Shown here: positions 23,451 through 35,960 of the stretch, in pieces
How positions within the stretch are numbered: the first letter of the stretch is position 1
Layout: every line of letters begins with the position of its first letter
Origin: Gnetum montanum
Lineage: Eukaryota > Streptophyta > Gnetopsida > Gnetales > Gnetaceae
DNA length: 64,000 bases
Assembly: GCA_015680685.1 (NCBI GenBank)
Contig: MNCI01007652.1
Span: 417,793-481,792 of the forward strand
Direction of reading: 5' to 3'
Notes under the pieces: generated by a model
What the model was told of the DNA's origin: nothing
Databases searched by the model: none
The model's input: the letters and a program-made list of their open reading frames with translations, nothing else
Program-made: the position numbers and the translations under genes

Positions 23451-24415
23451 CAAGTAAGGTTGCACATGCTTTCTCTATCTCGACCTCTCTATCTTACATA
23501 ATAAATGAAGTATTAGCTTTGTAAATTTGATGCACATTGCATAAATATCTCCTTGCCATAATGAAAGTAACCTATGATGACATGGCTTGCTAATTATCTT
23601 ATGTGGCCTTATGTATTATCTTGTAACAATATGGTTTCTTTGTCTTTTTTCTTATTCTCTTTGAGTTATGCTTGCATGATGAAGCCTGAAGTTGTAGTGG
23701 AAGTATAACTCACTAAAGTAGCAAGTTAACATGTGACCTTGATGCATGAGATTTGGTAAGATTGTCCTACCATGCCAAGAGTGTTTGTTTCAGATCATTT
23801 TCAATTATTATTGCTTGAGCCCAAACCCGTAGCCTAATTATAGCCTTCCATACATTGAACAACAATGATGATCAATGTTTGACCCTCATGCATTATGGCC
23901 ATGTGATGTTTCCTGTGTCATGCTTCACCACAAAGTTCATTGAATGTAACATATATCATTCAATGGAAAAACCAAATCAAACACATCCTTGGCAATGAAA
24001 CCCAATGAAGGTTTCACCCTAAGAAAAAGGAAAAAAAAATTGCCAAGAAGCCAAAAGGACAATGAAGAGAAATAGATAAACTAATGGCTCTAAACTAGCA
24101 AAAGGAGGAACCTAATGGTCAAAGAAACCTTGGAGTGAGATGTTGGTTCCTCAAAAACATTACTGAGTAACCAACATTTCAAGGCATGAAGCATGAAGAC
24201 CATATTGACTAGCCAAAATGTCATTGTCGTATCCATAGTCATGCTGGTCAATATTTGGAACTCATTGTTAATCCTTGTAACCATTTCCTTAAGATCAAAT
24301 ATAACTTGCAACCTTTATCACCTCATCATAATCCTATCTTAATATCATTAGTACTCTTTGAAATGATTTGATACTAAAGAATCAAGCATGGAGAGGAAAC
24401 ATCGATGATAGGCTT
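23451..24415 (+). other. 3' untranslated region of B1, left part
   Basis: This lies between the pol stop and the A2 insertion. The minus-strand open frame at 24090-24311 has no support from another copy. I see no gene. The sequence resumes after A2 at 31513 and reaches the 3' LTR at 31589. Confidence 0.6.
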
Positions 24416-25242
24416 TGATGAGTGGTGAGGTACCCCTACACTCAACCATACGAATACGAGCATAACACGCATGATCCAGTCAAACTCTACAGACTAAGTG
24501 CCTACACACCTCATGGAATACTTAAGGTTAATTATTCGTTGTCTTCCCAGACTTACTTATAGTTGTCACAGTGTATGGTTAAGTAAGTCTAAGGTATATT
24601 ATTTTTATGTCTTTTCTGTTTTATCTCCTATGCTAGCGAGGTGAAGGGTTGAAGAGACTAATTGACTAACTCTAACTAACTAACTAAGTTTGAATTAACC
24701 TAGCGTTAGCATCTATTCCCACTTACTGTTCACACCCTGAACCAATGCAACCTTGGTTACCAAATGCTAATCTTTGCTAGGAACACCAAGCGTAACGCAT
24801 GTGCTCGAAGTGGTCGTATTGAGGTACTTAACTAGGAGAGAAGGGTTGAAAGATATTTAATTCCTAATAAGGCATGTAAATGATAAATAGTAAATAACAA
24901 TAAATAAAATCCTATTTAGCCTATTCCATGCACTGCAAGGTTTATCCAAGAAGTTCATCTTTATTTCCGTATAAAAATATGTGTTCAGGTACAATATTTG
25001 CTCGAATAAAGATCTGTTCACTTTGGAGCTCCTATTGCAGGCACATGGAAAATATTCTATCTCTAGAGAGATCAAATTGCCAGATTTTCACTATGTTCTA
25101 AGCCTAGGATGGAAAACAAGGGATAGCTGCCTCTTATTTAGAGACTTTGCAGCACACTACGATATCACATGTGTGATATCATGGGGGATGATGCGATATC
25201 ACGTACGTGATATCATAGCCCATGTGATATCATGTCCCATCA
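24416..25242 (-). repeat. 3' LTR of A2
   Basis: Compared with the right LTR, the first 241 bp differ at 18 places, of which 17 are transitions. The TATA element is damaged here. The polypurine tract (minus strand CATGGCGGTA) follows at 25243-25252. Confidence 0.92.
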
Positions 25243-27318
25243 TACCGCCATGATTGAATAAAAACTCATCCTTGAGTTCCTTACAATAATATCGGAAAGG
25301 TATGGGATTATTGACTCAAAAGGAAACTAATGGGATGACTTGTGAATGAATCATCATTACAAGACATGAAAAAACTGGTGTTCATGAAAACAAGAGTGAA
25401 TACCTTATTACATTGACATCAGGCCTTATTTGGCAGTTGAGAAAGAGAGAGAGAAAGAAGTGTTGCTGCTGCTAATGCCAAGATTGCATCTTTCGTTGTC
25501 CATTAGTAAGCATGCTATCGATCTCATTCCTTGCATAACTGCTTTAGAGCTGATCCATTCCAAGTGTTCCCTCCAGATCCAATCCATTGTTGTATGATTA
25601 CCATCTGCACACACAACAAAATCTTTATATTAGCAAGGGTAAATGAATTTCAATGCAGTGGATACCCTACTTCGGTGAAAAGTCCATTGGCTAAGTTGTG
25701 GTATGATTGATTACGGGTCTAGAGATATAATATTGATGATTACCAAAGGTGTAGGGGTTAGGAGAAAATAAAAAAAAAGGCCCCGTACCCCTATGACTAA
25801 TTGTGAATCTCCGGTAGCGATAGAATGGAGAAAGAAAAGGAACACGGAAGATGGAGAAAAAGGGACAACTATAACATCGATGAAATGGATGTCAAGATGG
25901 AAATGAACAAAATAAAATAGATTGCAAAAATGTTAAGGGAAAAGAAGTTAACTGATGCACCAAAGAGGAATGTTAGTGGGTCCTCCCCAAAGCAGGCTCA
26001 TGCCTTTAATGCCCTGACAAACCCACATTCAAAGAGTCCATAGGCTCTAAGAATGTCAATTGGAATAAGAGTTAAAGTCTTAACCACAAGAATTTACCAA
26101 AAATAAAACAATGTATCAACAAAAATATACACTAATGATACAACTAGCAATGAGGTGAAGAATGGAGAGAAGTATGGAGAGAAGAGGATGGAATGGAATC
26201 CCAAGAACAAGGTGGTGTACAGCCCCTTGTGTGTTTCATGATTAATGTGACTTAGCAGATCTCATTCCAACTCCGACGTCAAGCCAACCACATCTAGTGA
26301 CTTCACATTAATTCATTCGGCCAATCCATCCACTTGAATAACAAGAATGCATCTCCAAAGAGCCACCACCATTCCGAAGAACAAAGGAGGAGAGAATGGG
26401 AAGCGAGAGGGCCTTAGTTAGAGGGAAAATTTTTATTTTAGTTCCATAACCAATGTTTGTAGCCCAAGGGATTATTCCATCTAAGGGGTGTGCTTTGAAT
26501 TCTCACTCTTTTTTTTATATTTTATGTGTTTATGCGTGAGAACCACACCATGCAAAAACTTTGTTATTTTTATTGCTCAGCTTCCTGATAATTAGGTAAC
26601 ATCGAAGCAGCAAGAAAACTCAAGAAGAAAATATTCAAGCACCCAAGAGAATGGCCAACAAAAATGCATCAAGTTCTCTTGAAGTCATACCCTTTTCAAT
26701 CCTTGAGTCCTTCCTTAGTTTCAAAAATGCCTAGTCACTGATTCATTAAAGTTTTTATTAGAAAAGGACTGTACATTTTCAAGTCGAGAGAGATCATAGA
26801 AATTGGTGGATGAATGGATGAAGTGAACTCATTGCCTGCCATATCAAAAGAAACATACCTTAGTATCAACATCATGACTTAAAGGTAAAAACCAAACATT
26901 AGCAATCAATATGAAAATAGTTCATACCATCATGAAGAACGCTTATTGGGTGACAAACTTACAAGGTGGATCTCACACACACACACATACAAAATGAAAA
27001 AGTATAACGATGTTAAAAAAAAAAACAAGAAAAGTTAAAGGAATTTGTAAAACAAAAACAAGAAAAGTTAAAGAAATTTGTAAAACAAAAATGTGTAAGA
27101 CAAAAACGTGTAAAACAAAAATGTGTAAAAAAATGTCTAAGACAAAAATGTGTAAAAAAAAATGAAAAAGAACTAAGGGCCCCAAATGATTAGCATAGGT
27201 GGCCATCTCCCCCATGACTAAATGGAAAGGGAGAGATCCAAAATAATGAGTGCCTGTTTGAATTTCTTAGAAGTGCCCAACTTCTTCCCATTGATGTTCT
27301 TAGATTAAGGGATGGAAG
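25243..27318 (-). other. 3' untranslated region of A2
   Basis: Collinear with A1 729-2839 and A3 59776-61630. No gene is supported on either strand. It contains the A/C-rich minisatellite at 27043-27165. Confidence 0.75.
27043..27165. repeat. 15-bp minisatellite of A2
   Basis: Units like GTAAAACAAAAATGT, fewer than in A1 and with one deletion that breaks the period. Same place relative to the protease end as in A1. Confidence 0.8.
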
Positions 27319-30300
27319 TTAGTAATGCTCATATTCCAATGTGTCTATGCATTCTTTGTTGGTATGATTTGTTTCCCCAGTTTGTTCCATGCATGTTGGT
27401 TTGCTCTTTCGACTAGCTGTCAACCATGGGGTGTCTACTACTTGTTGTGTGGTTACTACATACAAGAATCTTTGTCTCATAGTTTCAAGGGCACATCTAT
27501 TGTATGGAGGAGATGTTGTGTATTCCTCCATGCCATCACCCAATGAATCACTGTATGTGATGCATGGAAGTTTCTTCTTCTCGATCTTTCCATAAATATT
27601 TACCTTAGATATCTCCAAGAAAAGATCACGAATCCCTAGGCATGCATCTATTGTGCTTAGCCATGCCCTTCTCATTATGATTAGGAAGTCAGCTTCGTTG
27701 CTGTTAACTTCTATCACCAGAAAATTAGCTAGGTATGACCAACCACACATAGTGGTAACAATGTCCTCCACTAATCCCAAGGGAATGATGATGGACTAGT
27801 CTACCAGCTCTAGTTGAATATTGCTCTTCTTAAGTTCGGGCAGGTTCCAGGCTTGATACGTTTCTCATGATATTAAGTTGACTCCGGAACCTGAGTCAAG
27901 AAGAGCTTTATGTGGTTCATTCTTGGTGACTTGGAGGAAGATTAAGGGACTTCCAAGGTTAGATAGTTTCCTAGGAAGGTGGCCTACCTTGATCCAGTCG
28001 ATTACGGTATGTGTTAACATAACCGTATGCGTTAAGCTCTATTGTTAGACTGAAGGAAGCACCGAAGCCTTGTGTGTTGGAGGAGTGATCATAGATTCAA
28101 CCACTTGTTGTTGTGAGAGCTTGTTTGGGCTTTTGGTTCTAAAGAAAGGTCTTCTCTTTTTGTAGTTCTCAGAACCAGTAGTGGGTTTAATGTTTATGGC
28201 TCTCATAGCATTTTGTTACTGTGGTTGAGTGGGGAGTTTCCCTTGCATTGTTGGAGCAGGAGGTGTTATGGGAACTACTGGTGGAAGAGGTGCGGATGGA
28301 TTAGGAGGATGGTATGGATATAGAGCATCTCCTAGAGGAGAAGGAGTCCTTCTAAAGTACTCCCGAACTTGGTAGTGACGTTGGGGAGTTGTGTGACTCA
28401 TGGAGTCACTTGGAGAAACTAGTTGCTGCACGTAGTAACCATAAGGATCGGGCTTCCGGTAAGGGTATTGATGTTTCGGTGGTGGCATCCCCCATGACTG
28501 TGGGTATTGCCACTACTAATGTTGTCTGATGGGTTGTGGTGGAGTTCCACTTGGATAGTATGTCAATGGTTGGTGGAACTATCTTAGGTCACCTTGAGGA
28601 TAAGGTAACCTTTGGGGTGTTTGTAGTTGGTTAAGTCTTGGGTTGAGTGCATACACCCCAGACTCTTGTAGATGTCAGATGATGGACAACATCCTTTGGG
28701 ATGGTCATACTAGAAAATCTCACATCCACCATCATTGTCTATGTCTGAATCCACAATCTCATCGGAGATAGTTATTTTCCCCTTACCCTTGTCACATGTA
28801 GGGCCTAAATCTCTCTGATTTTTATTTTCCTTGTCACTACCTCATTCCTCCTTAGGCTCCTCTACAATCTTTAGGACAATTTCAATCTTATTATCTAAGG
28901 AGCTCCATACTTCATCTACCTTAGCCGATACTTCTATTGTTAGCTTTTGAAGCGGCAAGGTTTTCCTATTCACCAACTCTTCGAGTGGTGACTCATCCTT
29001 TTCATCACAAAATCTCACTTCCCTCTTCCGGAGGGAAGGATCATGGTTATATTCTTCTGTGCTCTCTCTTTTTCATAGCTCTCCTTCTTCTTTGGCTACT
29101 TGTTTCAACAAGCGATGAACTTCATGGGATCTAAGTTTTGATAGTCTTCCTTGGGCATAAGTCCCAAGGGTTCTCCTAGTTTCATACCTTAGCCCATCTA
29201 CAATGTGGTAGAGTTGATCCCGCTGTGCATAACCATGGCCCAGGCAATGATGTAACAATGCGTAGTAGCGGCCCATGGTAGCATCCAAGGGTTCATGAGT
29301 ACCTTGCTTCCATTCCTTAGATATGCTTACACAAGTTAGACACTCTGGAGCACGTTTGGTATTTATTGTTGAAGAGTTCTAACATCATACTCCACCTCCT
29401 GATGGTTTCCGATTCTAAGGACCGGTACCAACTCTATGCTTCTTTTATGAGTGTCCTGGGAAACAACTTCAGTTTCTGCCACTCATTTTCTATGTTCTGC
29501 AAGGTGCAGGCATCATGAAATTCCTGTAAATGATTCTGCGGATTCGCATTGTATCCCCCTTTGAAGCGTGGGATATTGTTCATGTCTAAGTGCTTGATCC
29601 GACTATCTTTTAAATGCCTTGTTGGTATTCTCACTACCTCCGTTATATTCAGCATACTTTGGGTGGCAAGTAGGGATTCATCATGATCATCTCTTTCATG
29701 ATATCTATGATGTCTATGTTGTTCCCTTCTTTTCCTTTGTTCATGCCCTTGTCCTCACTCTCGACTCTCTTGTCGAGGTCTCTCATTTTGCCTACCTCTA
29801 TCCTCACCGTTATGCTCTTTATGACTACGCCCAAATGTGGAAGGAGAGGGTGAATGATGAGATGAAGGGGAAGAAGAAGGAGAACCATCACCATGATGAT
29901 GTTTCTTGCCTTCTCTTCTGTGGCTTCAGCCCCGATCGTGATGACGATATGAGTGCCCTTTCTTGTCATGTGTTGTTGTTCCCTCGGTGAACAGTTGGTG
30001 TTCATGAGGATCAGAAATAGGGTTGTGTATCATGGAGCATAGGTTCTAATACCCCACCTCCTCACTATCATTAGGAGGGGGAACATATTTCGATAGCGAA
30101 CCCGTTATAAGTGGTTCACCATCTCCAATTTCACTGAGGAGGTGCGGAACTTCTATGCCCTTCAATAGTGTATGTTGGCTCTCCTGCCTTGAGTCCCTTA
30201 GATGTTGTGTGGATGTGGGATGGTAATCCCTCATGTTAAAATTTTCTACAATGTTTTCAACATATAATTCCATCATGCTTATCTGTGCCAAAGCACGGAG

Positions 30301-30543
30301 GAGCATGTTGGGGACTACACGATCTGGAGGTAACACTATGTTACCTTGCAAGTCTCTCTAGTTCATCTGTTCATCTTGATAGAGGATAAAAGTAAAATTG
30401 GGTATGTACTCATCGGGATGAGTATATTCCACCCTATATTGTTGAGGAACTAGCTGATTTTGGTTATGTGTTTTTGACTGCCGACTATTCTTTGTACGAT
30501 CCCTAGGTGGTGTAATGCTCTTGTGACAGGAAGAAGAAGACAT
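27319..30543 (-). pseudogene. gag-pro: gag-protease polyprotein of A2, broken
   Basis: The start ATG at 30543 (MSSSSCHKSITPP) is matched in A1. Order: Ser/Pro head; a segment near PPDRVVPNMLLRAL (30350-30050); a His/Arg-rich stretch; the gag core, including IPRFKGGYNANPQNHLQEF (about 29570) and EPLDATMGRYYALLHH (29288-29073); an acidic run followed by a Cys/His cluster ending YDHPKGCCP (about 28700); a Pro-rich linker (28488-28216); and protease with the intact site LLDSGSGVNLIS near 27880-27910, then a partner of the GRAWL type and LGIRDLFLEISKVNIYGK. It ends in TLEYEHY plus stop at 27319. No RT follows. Role: particle and maturation functions for a non-autonomous element. Several stops and frameshifts. 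Confidence 0.83.
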
Positions 30544-30663
30544 GGTGTCTTATCAGTATGCTATTTAACTGTTATATAATTTTTTGTTTAATTAACCCTA
30601 GGGTTTGTTTAAGCTGCCAAAGATGTGAATGATCTCCTATGTTCTACTTAGCGCACAAACACT

Positions 30664-30685
30664 TAGCCCCCGGCAATGGTGCCAA
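30664..30685 (-). promoter_or_regulatory. Primer-binding site of A2 (Asp tRNA type)
   Basis: The minus strand reads TTGGCACCATTGCCGGGGG directly after the 5' LTR. It matches 15 of 18 bases of the plant Asp-tRNA complement TGGCGCCGTTGCCGGGGA; all three differences are transitions. Athila-type elements use this primer. Confidence 0.85.
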
Positions 30686-31512
30686 TGATGAGTGGCGAGG
30701 TACCCCTACACTCAACCATATGAATACGAGCGTAACACACGTGATCCAGTCGAACTCCACAGACTAAGTGCCTACACGCCTCATGGAACACTTGAGGTTA
30801 ATTATTCATTGTCTTCCTAGACTTACTTGTAGTTGTCATGGTGTATGGTTAAGTAAGTCTGAGGTATATGATTTTTATGTCTTTTCTGTTTTATCTCCTA
30901 TGCTAGTGAGGTGAAGGGTTGAAGAGACTAATTGACTAACTCTTACTAACTAACTAAGTTTGAATTAACCTAGTGTCAACATCTATTCCCACTTACCATT
31001 CACACCCTAAACCAATGCAACCTTGGTTACCAAATGCTAATCATTGCTAGGATTACCAAGCGTAACGCACATGCTCGAAGCGGTCGTATTGAGGCACTTA
31101 ACTAGGAGAGAAGGGTTGATAGAGATTTAATTCCTAATAAAGCATGTAAATGATAAACTGTAAATAACAATAAATAAAATCATATTTAGCCTATTCCATG
31201 CACTGCAAAGTTTATCCAAGAAGTTCATCTTTATTTCCGTACACAAATATGTGTTTAGGTACAATATCTTCTCGAATAAAGATCCGTTCACTTTGGAGCT
31301 CCTACTACGGGCACATGGAAAATATTCTATCTTTGAAGAGGTCAAACTGCTAGAGTTTCACTATGGTCTAAGCCTAGGATGGAAAACAAGGGAGAACCAC
31401 CTCTTATTTATAGACTTTGTGGCACACCGCGATATCGTGTATGTGATATCGTGGGGGACGACGCGATATCGCGTACGTGATATCACGGCCCAAGCGATAT
31501 CGCATCCCATCA
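30686..31512 (-). repeat. 5' LTR of A2
   Basis: Complete, 827 bp, with an intact TATA element at 31400-31412 and the GATATC cluster at 31430-31505 in a short form. Confidence 0.92.
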
Positions 31513-31535
31513 AGCTTGCAATGATGTTTTATGTT

Positions 31536-31588
31536 CTTTGTTGATGTCTCTTGGGTCAATCCTCTAAACATCAACAAAGAGGAGCCAA
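31536..31588 (+). promoter_or_regulatory. Hairpin and purine tract before the B1 3' LTR
   Basis: A perfect 12-bp inverted repeat (CTTTGTTGATGT at 31536-31547 and ACATCAACAAAG at 31568-31579) encloses a 20-base loop. Its right arm runs into AAAGAGGAGCCA, the likely polypurine tract, one base before the LTR start at 31589. No second B copy covers this site in the window. Confidence 0.55.
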
Positions 31589-32274
31589 TGAAACACCACC
31601 AAAAAAATGCATGTTACAACTTCCTTTAGCATTATAACCTTCAAACCTACATTTGAAGGTGGATTTTCATTGTAAAATGTGAAGTTTGTAGCCCATGACC
31701 TACAATCTTGCATACATGGACTTTTGGAATTGATAAATGCCTTATAAGTTGTCACAGCCTCAATTCCCAAGTGGAGAAGTCATATTATGTCTATATTTTG
31801 GCTTGGGAATGCTGAAAATGCCTTGGAAACTACCGAATTTGGCATTTTCATGGGTTTTTGTGGGGGTATAGCCTCAACTACACTAAAACTAGCACCTATA
31901 GCATTGGTGGTGTTGGGTTTTCATTTGTCTAATAGAACTAAGCGTAGCTATCACAAAATCCAACATGGATGTCTTAAGGACAATGTTGGAGTGGATGGGG
32001 GTTTTTGTACATTAAATAATTTCAACATTGCCCCATCAATTCTAGCATAGATAAAAAAATTCTAGTATTTTTCCCATAAGACCAGCATTGGTGGGTGAAG
32101 CTAGCATGGTTGGAAAAATCTGTTTACTATTTTTGATATCCAAAGAGGTTTTGGTGGCCTTTGGGGTATCAAGACTTATCATAAACAGCAACTACACTAG
32201 AGGTAAAGGCCTATTACACCTATAATTAATTCCAATATGTCAATAATCATGGCAAAAATTAGTAGCCATGTGAC

Positions 32275-32285
32275 CTATAAAAGCC
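32275..32285 (+). promoter_or_regulatory. TATA box of the family B LTR
   Basis: CTATAAAAGCC, identical on the minus strand in B3 at 47212-47222. Conserved between two diverged LTRs, so a likely promoter. Confidence 0.7.
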
Positions 32286-32367
32286 TATCTCAAACACCTT
32301 GAACAGGTTCTTGAGCTTTTGAATTCTTAAACTCATAAAGCTTTTGGCAATTCTTGAGTGTTGGAAC

Positions 32368-34575
32368 TGTTGGCGATCATTTGGGACGTGACTGCCAATG
32401 AGTGTCCTCGAACAAGATTTAGGTGCTTGCTGGTCTCTGGCAACACCAAGGCCCAAATACCTCCAAATAGACTTAGTAGTTAATGTGAGTATGTATGTGT
32501 GTTGTTGCGGTGTGCTGTTGTGAAAAATGAAATAATTGGGCTGTGTGTAAAACTATAAATGACTTATCTTAAAGAGATTCAGCCAACTTTGCAAAGTACT
32601 GTGAGTTGTTGAGAGTTCCTATTTTGTTCAATTACCTAGTCTATGTGATCCTTATAATACCTACTTGTAACAAATAAAGTTTTGTAAAAACATTTGAGCA
32701 CAACGTTGCGAATCTACTTCTAATTTTCCCTAGAGAAAGAGATAGTTCCACAAGAAAACTAGAAATAGAGCGAGATTCAATGGAAATAGAAAGAAGAGAA
32801 AAAGAAAGCAAATTTGTGTAAAGATCCCAAATGTTTAAACAAGGTAAAATGATACGAGTAAACACTTCGCAATAAAGATATCCCAAATTCAATAACTACG
32901 AATTGTTCAAACTTCCAAGGCTCAAATAGAAATTTCTTCAAGACAATCCTACTATGCTACCCAAAAAATTGTTGCATAAACTATCACGTACCAGACTCTA
33001 TTTTCGCTAGATAATGGATGTCAATAATTGTATTCAACAAAACCTTCAAAAGACTTGACAATTCATGATTGAAATACCACGGAGATTCACTTTAAAGATA
33101 AAAGAAGCTATTCTGGTCCTATCAAAATACCAAAGATTTTCTGAACCCTCTTGACTATTGAATCATTCAACGGCTTGACTACATGCAGAGGCTCTCTTAC
33201 AACAATCTCAATAGCAGTTCTCATACATTGCACAATAATAAAATTCACTACTAAAATTCTCTTAAGGCTTTCAAACACAAGCTCTTCTATAGAAAAATTT
33301 TAATAGAAATTTTCTATCATGCAACAAGAACAATAAGGGCAATCTAAAAATCCCAAAATTACTTGCCAAGCATGATACTATCTAAACTACTAGCTAAATA
33401 ATTTAAATAGAATAAAAAAAGCATAACTCATAGGACTATGAAAAATAGGCTGAAATGTTGTCTTTAACAAGTCATCTTACAAGAAATCTTTCACAATGTC
33501 TTCTTTTCCAATGCTCTTCCCCCTTAGCCACCAAGACCCAAAGTGAGACCTCCTCTTCTAACCCTTGAAGCCTTTTCATAGGGTCTTATAGGTAGTTAGA
33601 TATTACAAAATATCTTGGGTAACTTCTCTCCCAAGTAAGAAAGTTATAACTTGCCCAACAAGTTAGAAAGTTATAACTTATACATGAAGTTAGGAGAAAA
33701 TCATGCTAATATTGGCATGTGTCTTTACAAACTTTACAAATATTTCTTTCATAAGTCACAACCTAAATAATAATTTTAAAAAATAAAGCCAAGATCTCCA
33801 TACAATAAGCACTCCATACAATTGTCATTTTATTTTTGTTTAAGATTTTAATTATTAAATATCATTACCACCGTGTATAAAGCCCTAGTAATTCTCATGA
33901 ACAGGTGGTACTAAGAAAGTAATTCAACATTCACCTTAGTTTAGATCAAGCACACCATCTGATGCTTGTATAATTAAATCATATGTATTTGCACTTGATG
34001 CTGGCTTTATATCCACGTAAAATTTGTTGTCGGCTTCCTTGGAAAAGTGACGTTCACTGGGAAAAGAAATTCAAATGCGGTGGTGGTCACTTGGTACCAT
34101 TACAGAGGTGCTTCAATCAACAACACATCCTTTACATCATCTCCTGGTAACCAATTCTTCCTTCCTTGATAACCAACGAATGAATTTGATGGCCTTGAAC
34201 GATTGATCTCTAATTCCTACGCACGTTTTAAGAACGGCTGAATGTGAAGGCGTCAAGCCTAAAGCAGCCCCATTTCTACAAACAGTTTCACATTCCCCCT
34301 TTTTTTTCTCAAAAACTACATGATTCTTGCAATAGATTTGGCTTTACAGATAGACAAGAAGATCCACATTTAGGCCTATAAACTTAGGCTTCGAAGGGAT
34401 GTTTACATGGGTGCAGTCGTGATGGACATGTATGGCAACTGCCATGGTCCATCATGAAGCACATTGCTTAGCGAATCGCCTTCCAAGTTGTAGATGTAGT
34501 GATCACATTCCAAGTTTAGTATGAAGGTGTTGTTTTGATGTATCATCACTCAAATTATTCTACCCTATGTCAATC
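32368..34575. other. Left part of the LTR-like insertion, no identified gene
   Basis: AT-rich. A TATA-like ACTATAAATGAC is at about 32551-32562. Around 34010-34330 the minus strand has a stretch without many stops (EMGLL, GYQGRKNWLPGDDVKDVLL) that could be a receptor-kinase tail, but this is weak. Confidence 0.4.
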
Positions 34576-35960
34576 TCAGCCAAAACCATATATCAACTGC
34601 CACAGCAAAACAAGGCCTTGCCACTGCATCTGGTAATGTTGCCATGTGGTGTTTAGTTGCTGCCACCATGTGCCATCTCTAAGAGTGCCCCAGTATATGG
34701 AGGCCAGGATGTTGGAACCCAATAGGTTGTTGATGTTGAATCCTCCAGTGGCTTCGCTGATGTCTCTGTAAGAGAACCGATTTCCATAGTTCTTCTTCCA
34801 GTTGTCAAATTCACAATTTAACCCACCTCTATCCTCTATTCCAACAAGCATTTCAAGGGAGCAACCAAAGCAAATACAAGGCTGGATTAAGATTTCAAAC
34901 ACAAAATATCTTCTTCTTTATTGCATTCATCCACCCCAGGTACAGGAATATTGGAGAGGTAACACTCAAGCAAGATACGTGCATGTTTTAGATTTCCTGT
35001 ACAAAATATGAGCCTAGTAGAGTAACCATACATGTAGCAATGGTAGACTAGTCCATGTCAGGGCCAAATTTGGGTATGAAGTTAATAAGCCCATTGCAGG
35101 AAGAATAAGCACACTAATTGCAAGGTCACAAATTTGACCACCTACTTCCCAAACTTCCTCTTTGAAGAAAAATCAAACCTTAGCTGCAACTTCCCCTAAG
35201 TTTCCAGGTGGCTCCAGGATCCATTCATGTCAAGGCCGAGGTTGAGGAGGGGGCTTTTATTTCTTCTTTATATCCAATGCGATCGACCTAGATCAGGAAG
35301 CTTTTGGATAATTTCCTTGCAAAATTTGTGTGGCTGCAGACAGTAGTATACAAATCTCTAGTAGCTAGGCTGGACCAATAACCCAAGTTGGGAGACGTAA
35401 TCAGGTGGGATGCTACTGGACTGAACCGCATAAGGTAGTGTCTCAATCCACATGCATTTATTAATTTTTAAGGCTTTGTTTTCTTACAATTTTCATCACT
35501 GTGTATTTATTGATCTTGGGGTTTTTAGCATGGGTAGTGTTGATAGGTTGAATGGAAACACTTCTGGAAACATTCCCATTAGCTTGTTGGAGGATAGATC
35601 TAGAACATTTAAGCTGGGGTAATTTGAAGGAGAAGATAAAATAGAAATTGTGGTAGAGCCATCATTTACAAGAAGATTGGACATTATGCTGAAAACAATT
35701 AGCAGCAACCTTCCAAACTATAGAGGAATGAATCCCGTCAGCCGATTTTCATCAAATACAAATTTACGAAGATTACTACAGTTCCCTAAAGATGGAGGAA
35801 TGCTGCCCATCAGGTTGTTTCCCCATAAGTAGAGCACAAATAGGTTTTCTAGTGTGCCCAGCTGAGAAGGAACATAGCCTGGTATAACTTCTTGAAAACT
35901 TGCTGGCATTACAGTACCCCATTTGGAAGATTCAAAGATGCAATTTTGGAAATTGGCCAT
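34576..35960 (-). pseudogene. LRR receptor-like kinase fragments
   Basis: In minus-strand order there are leucine-rich repeats at 35960-35718 (GYVPSQLGTLENLFVLYLW, then GSIPPSLGNCSNLRKF) and 35640-35500 (SLNVLDLSSNKLMGMFPEVF). After about 600 bp without clear coding comes the start of a kinase domain (34810-34640, FSYRDISEATGGFNINNLLG, then a decayed glycine loop and WGTLRDGT). This is the N-to-C order of a plant LRR receptor kinase, a plasma-membrane signalling protein. Only a few repeats and the first kinase strands remain; catalytic-loop motifs were not found. Stops and gaps show it is dead. It lies within an LTR-like insertion, suggesting capture of a host gene. Confidence 0.75.

Larger units (their letters stand above)
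24416..31512 (-). mobile_element. Family A element, copy A2 (complete)
   Basis: Both LTRs are 827 bp (24416-25242 and 30686-31512) with identical edges TGATGAGTGG and CCCATCA. The flanks are GGCTT on the left and AGCTT on the right, a 5-bp target duplication with one change. The interior is 5443 bp: gag-protease next to the 5' LTR, then a 2.1-kb untranslated region. No RT or integrase. It is inserted in the 3' UTR of B1. Confidence 0.93.

Noticed and set aside
31787-32050. Open frame beginning MSIFWLGNAENAL, repeated at 47716 (minus) and 49771
   Set aside because: It recurs because it is part of the family B LTR. The frames diverge at different points in each copy, so it is not a gene.
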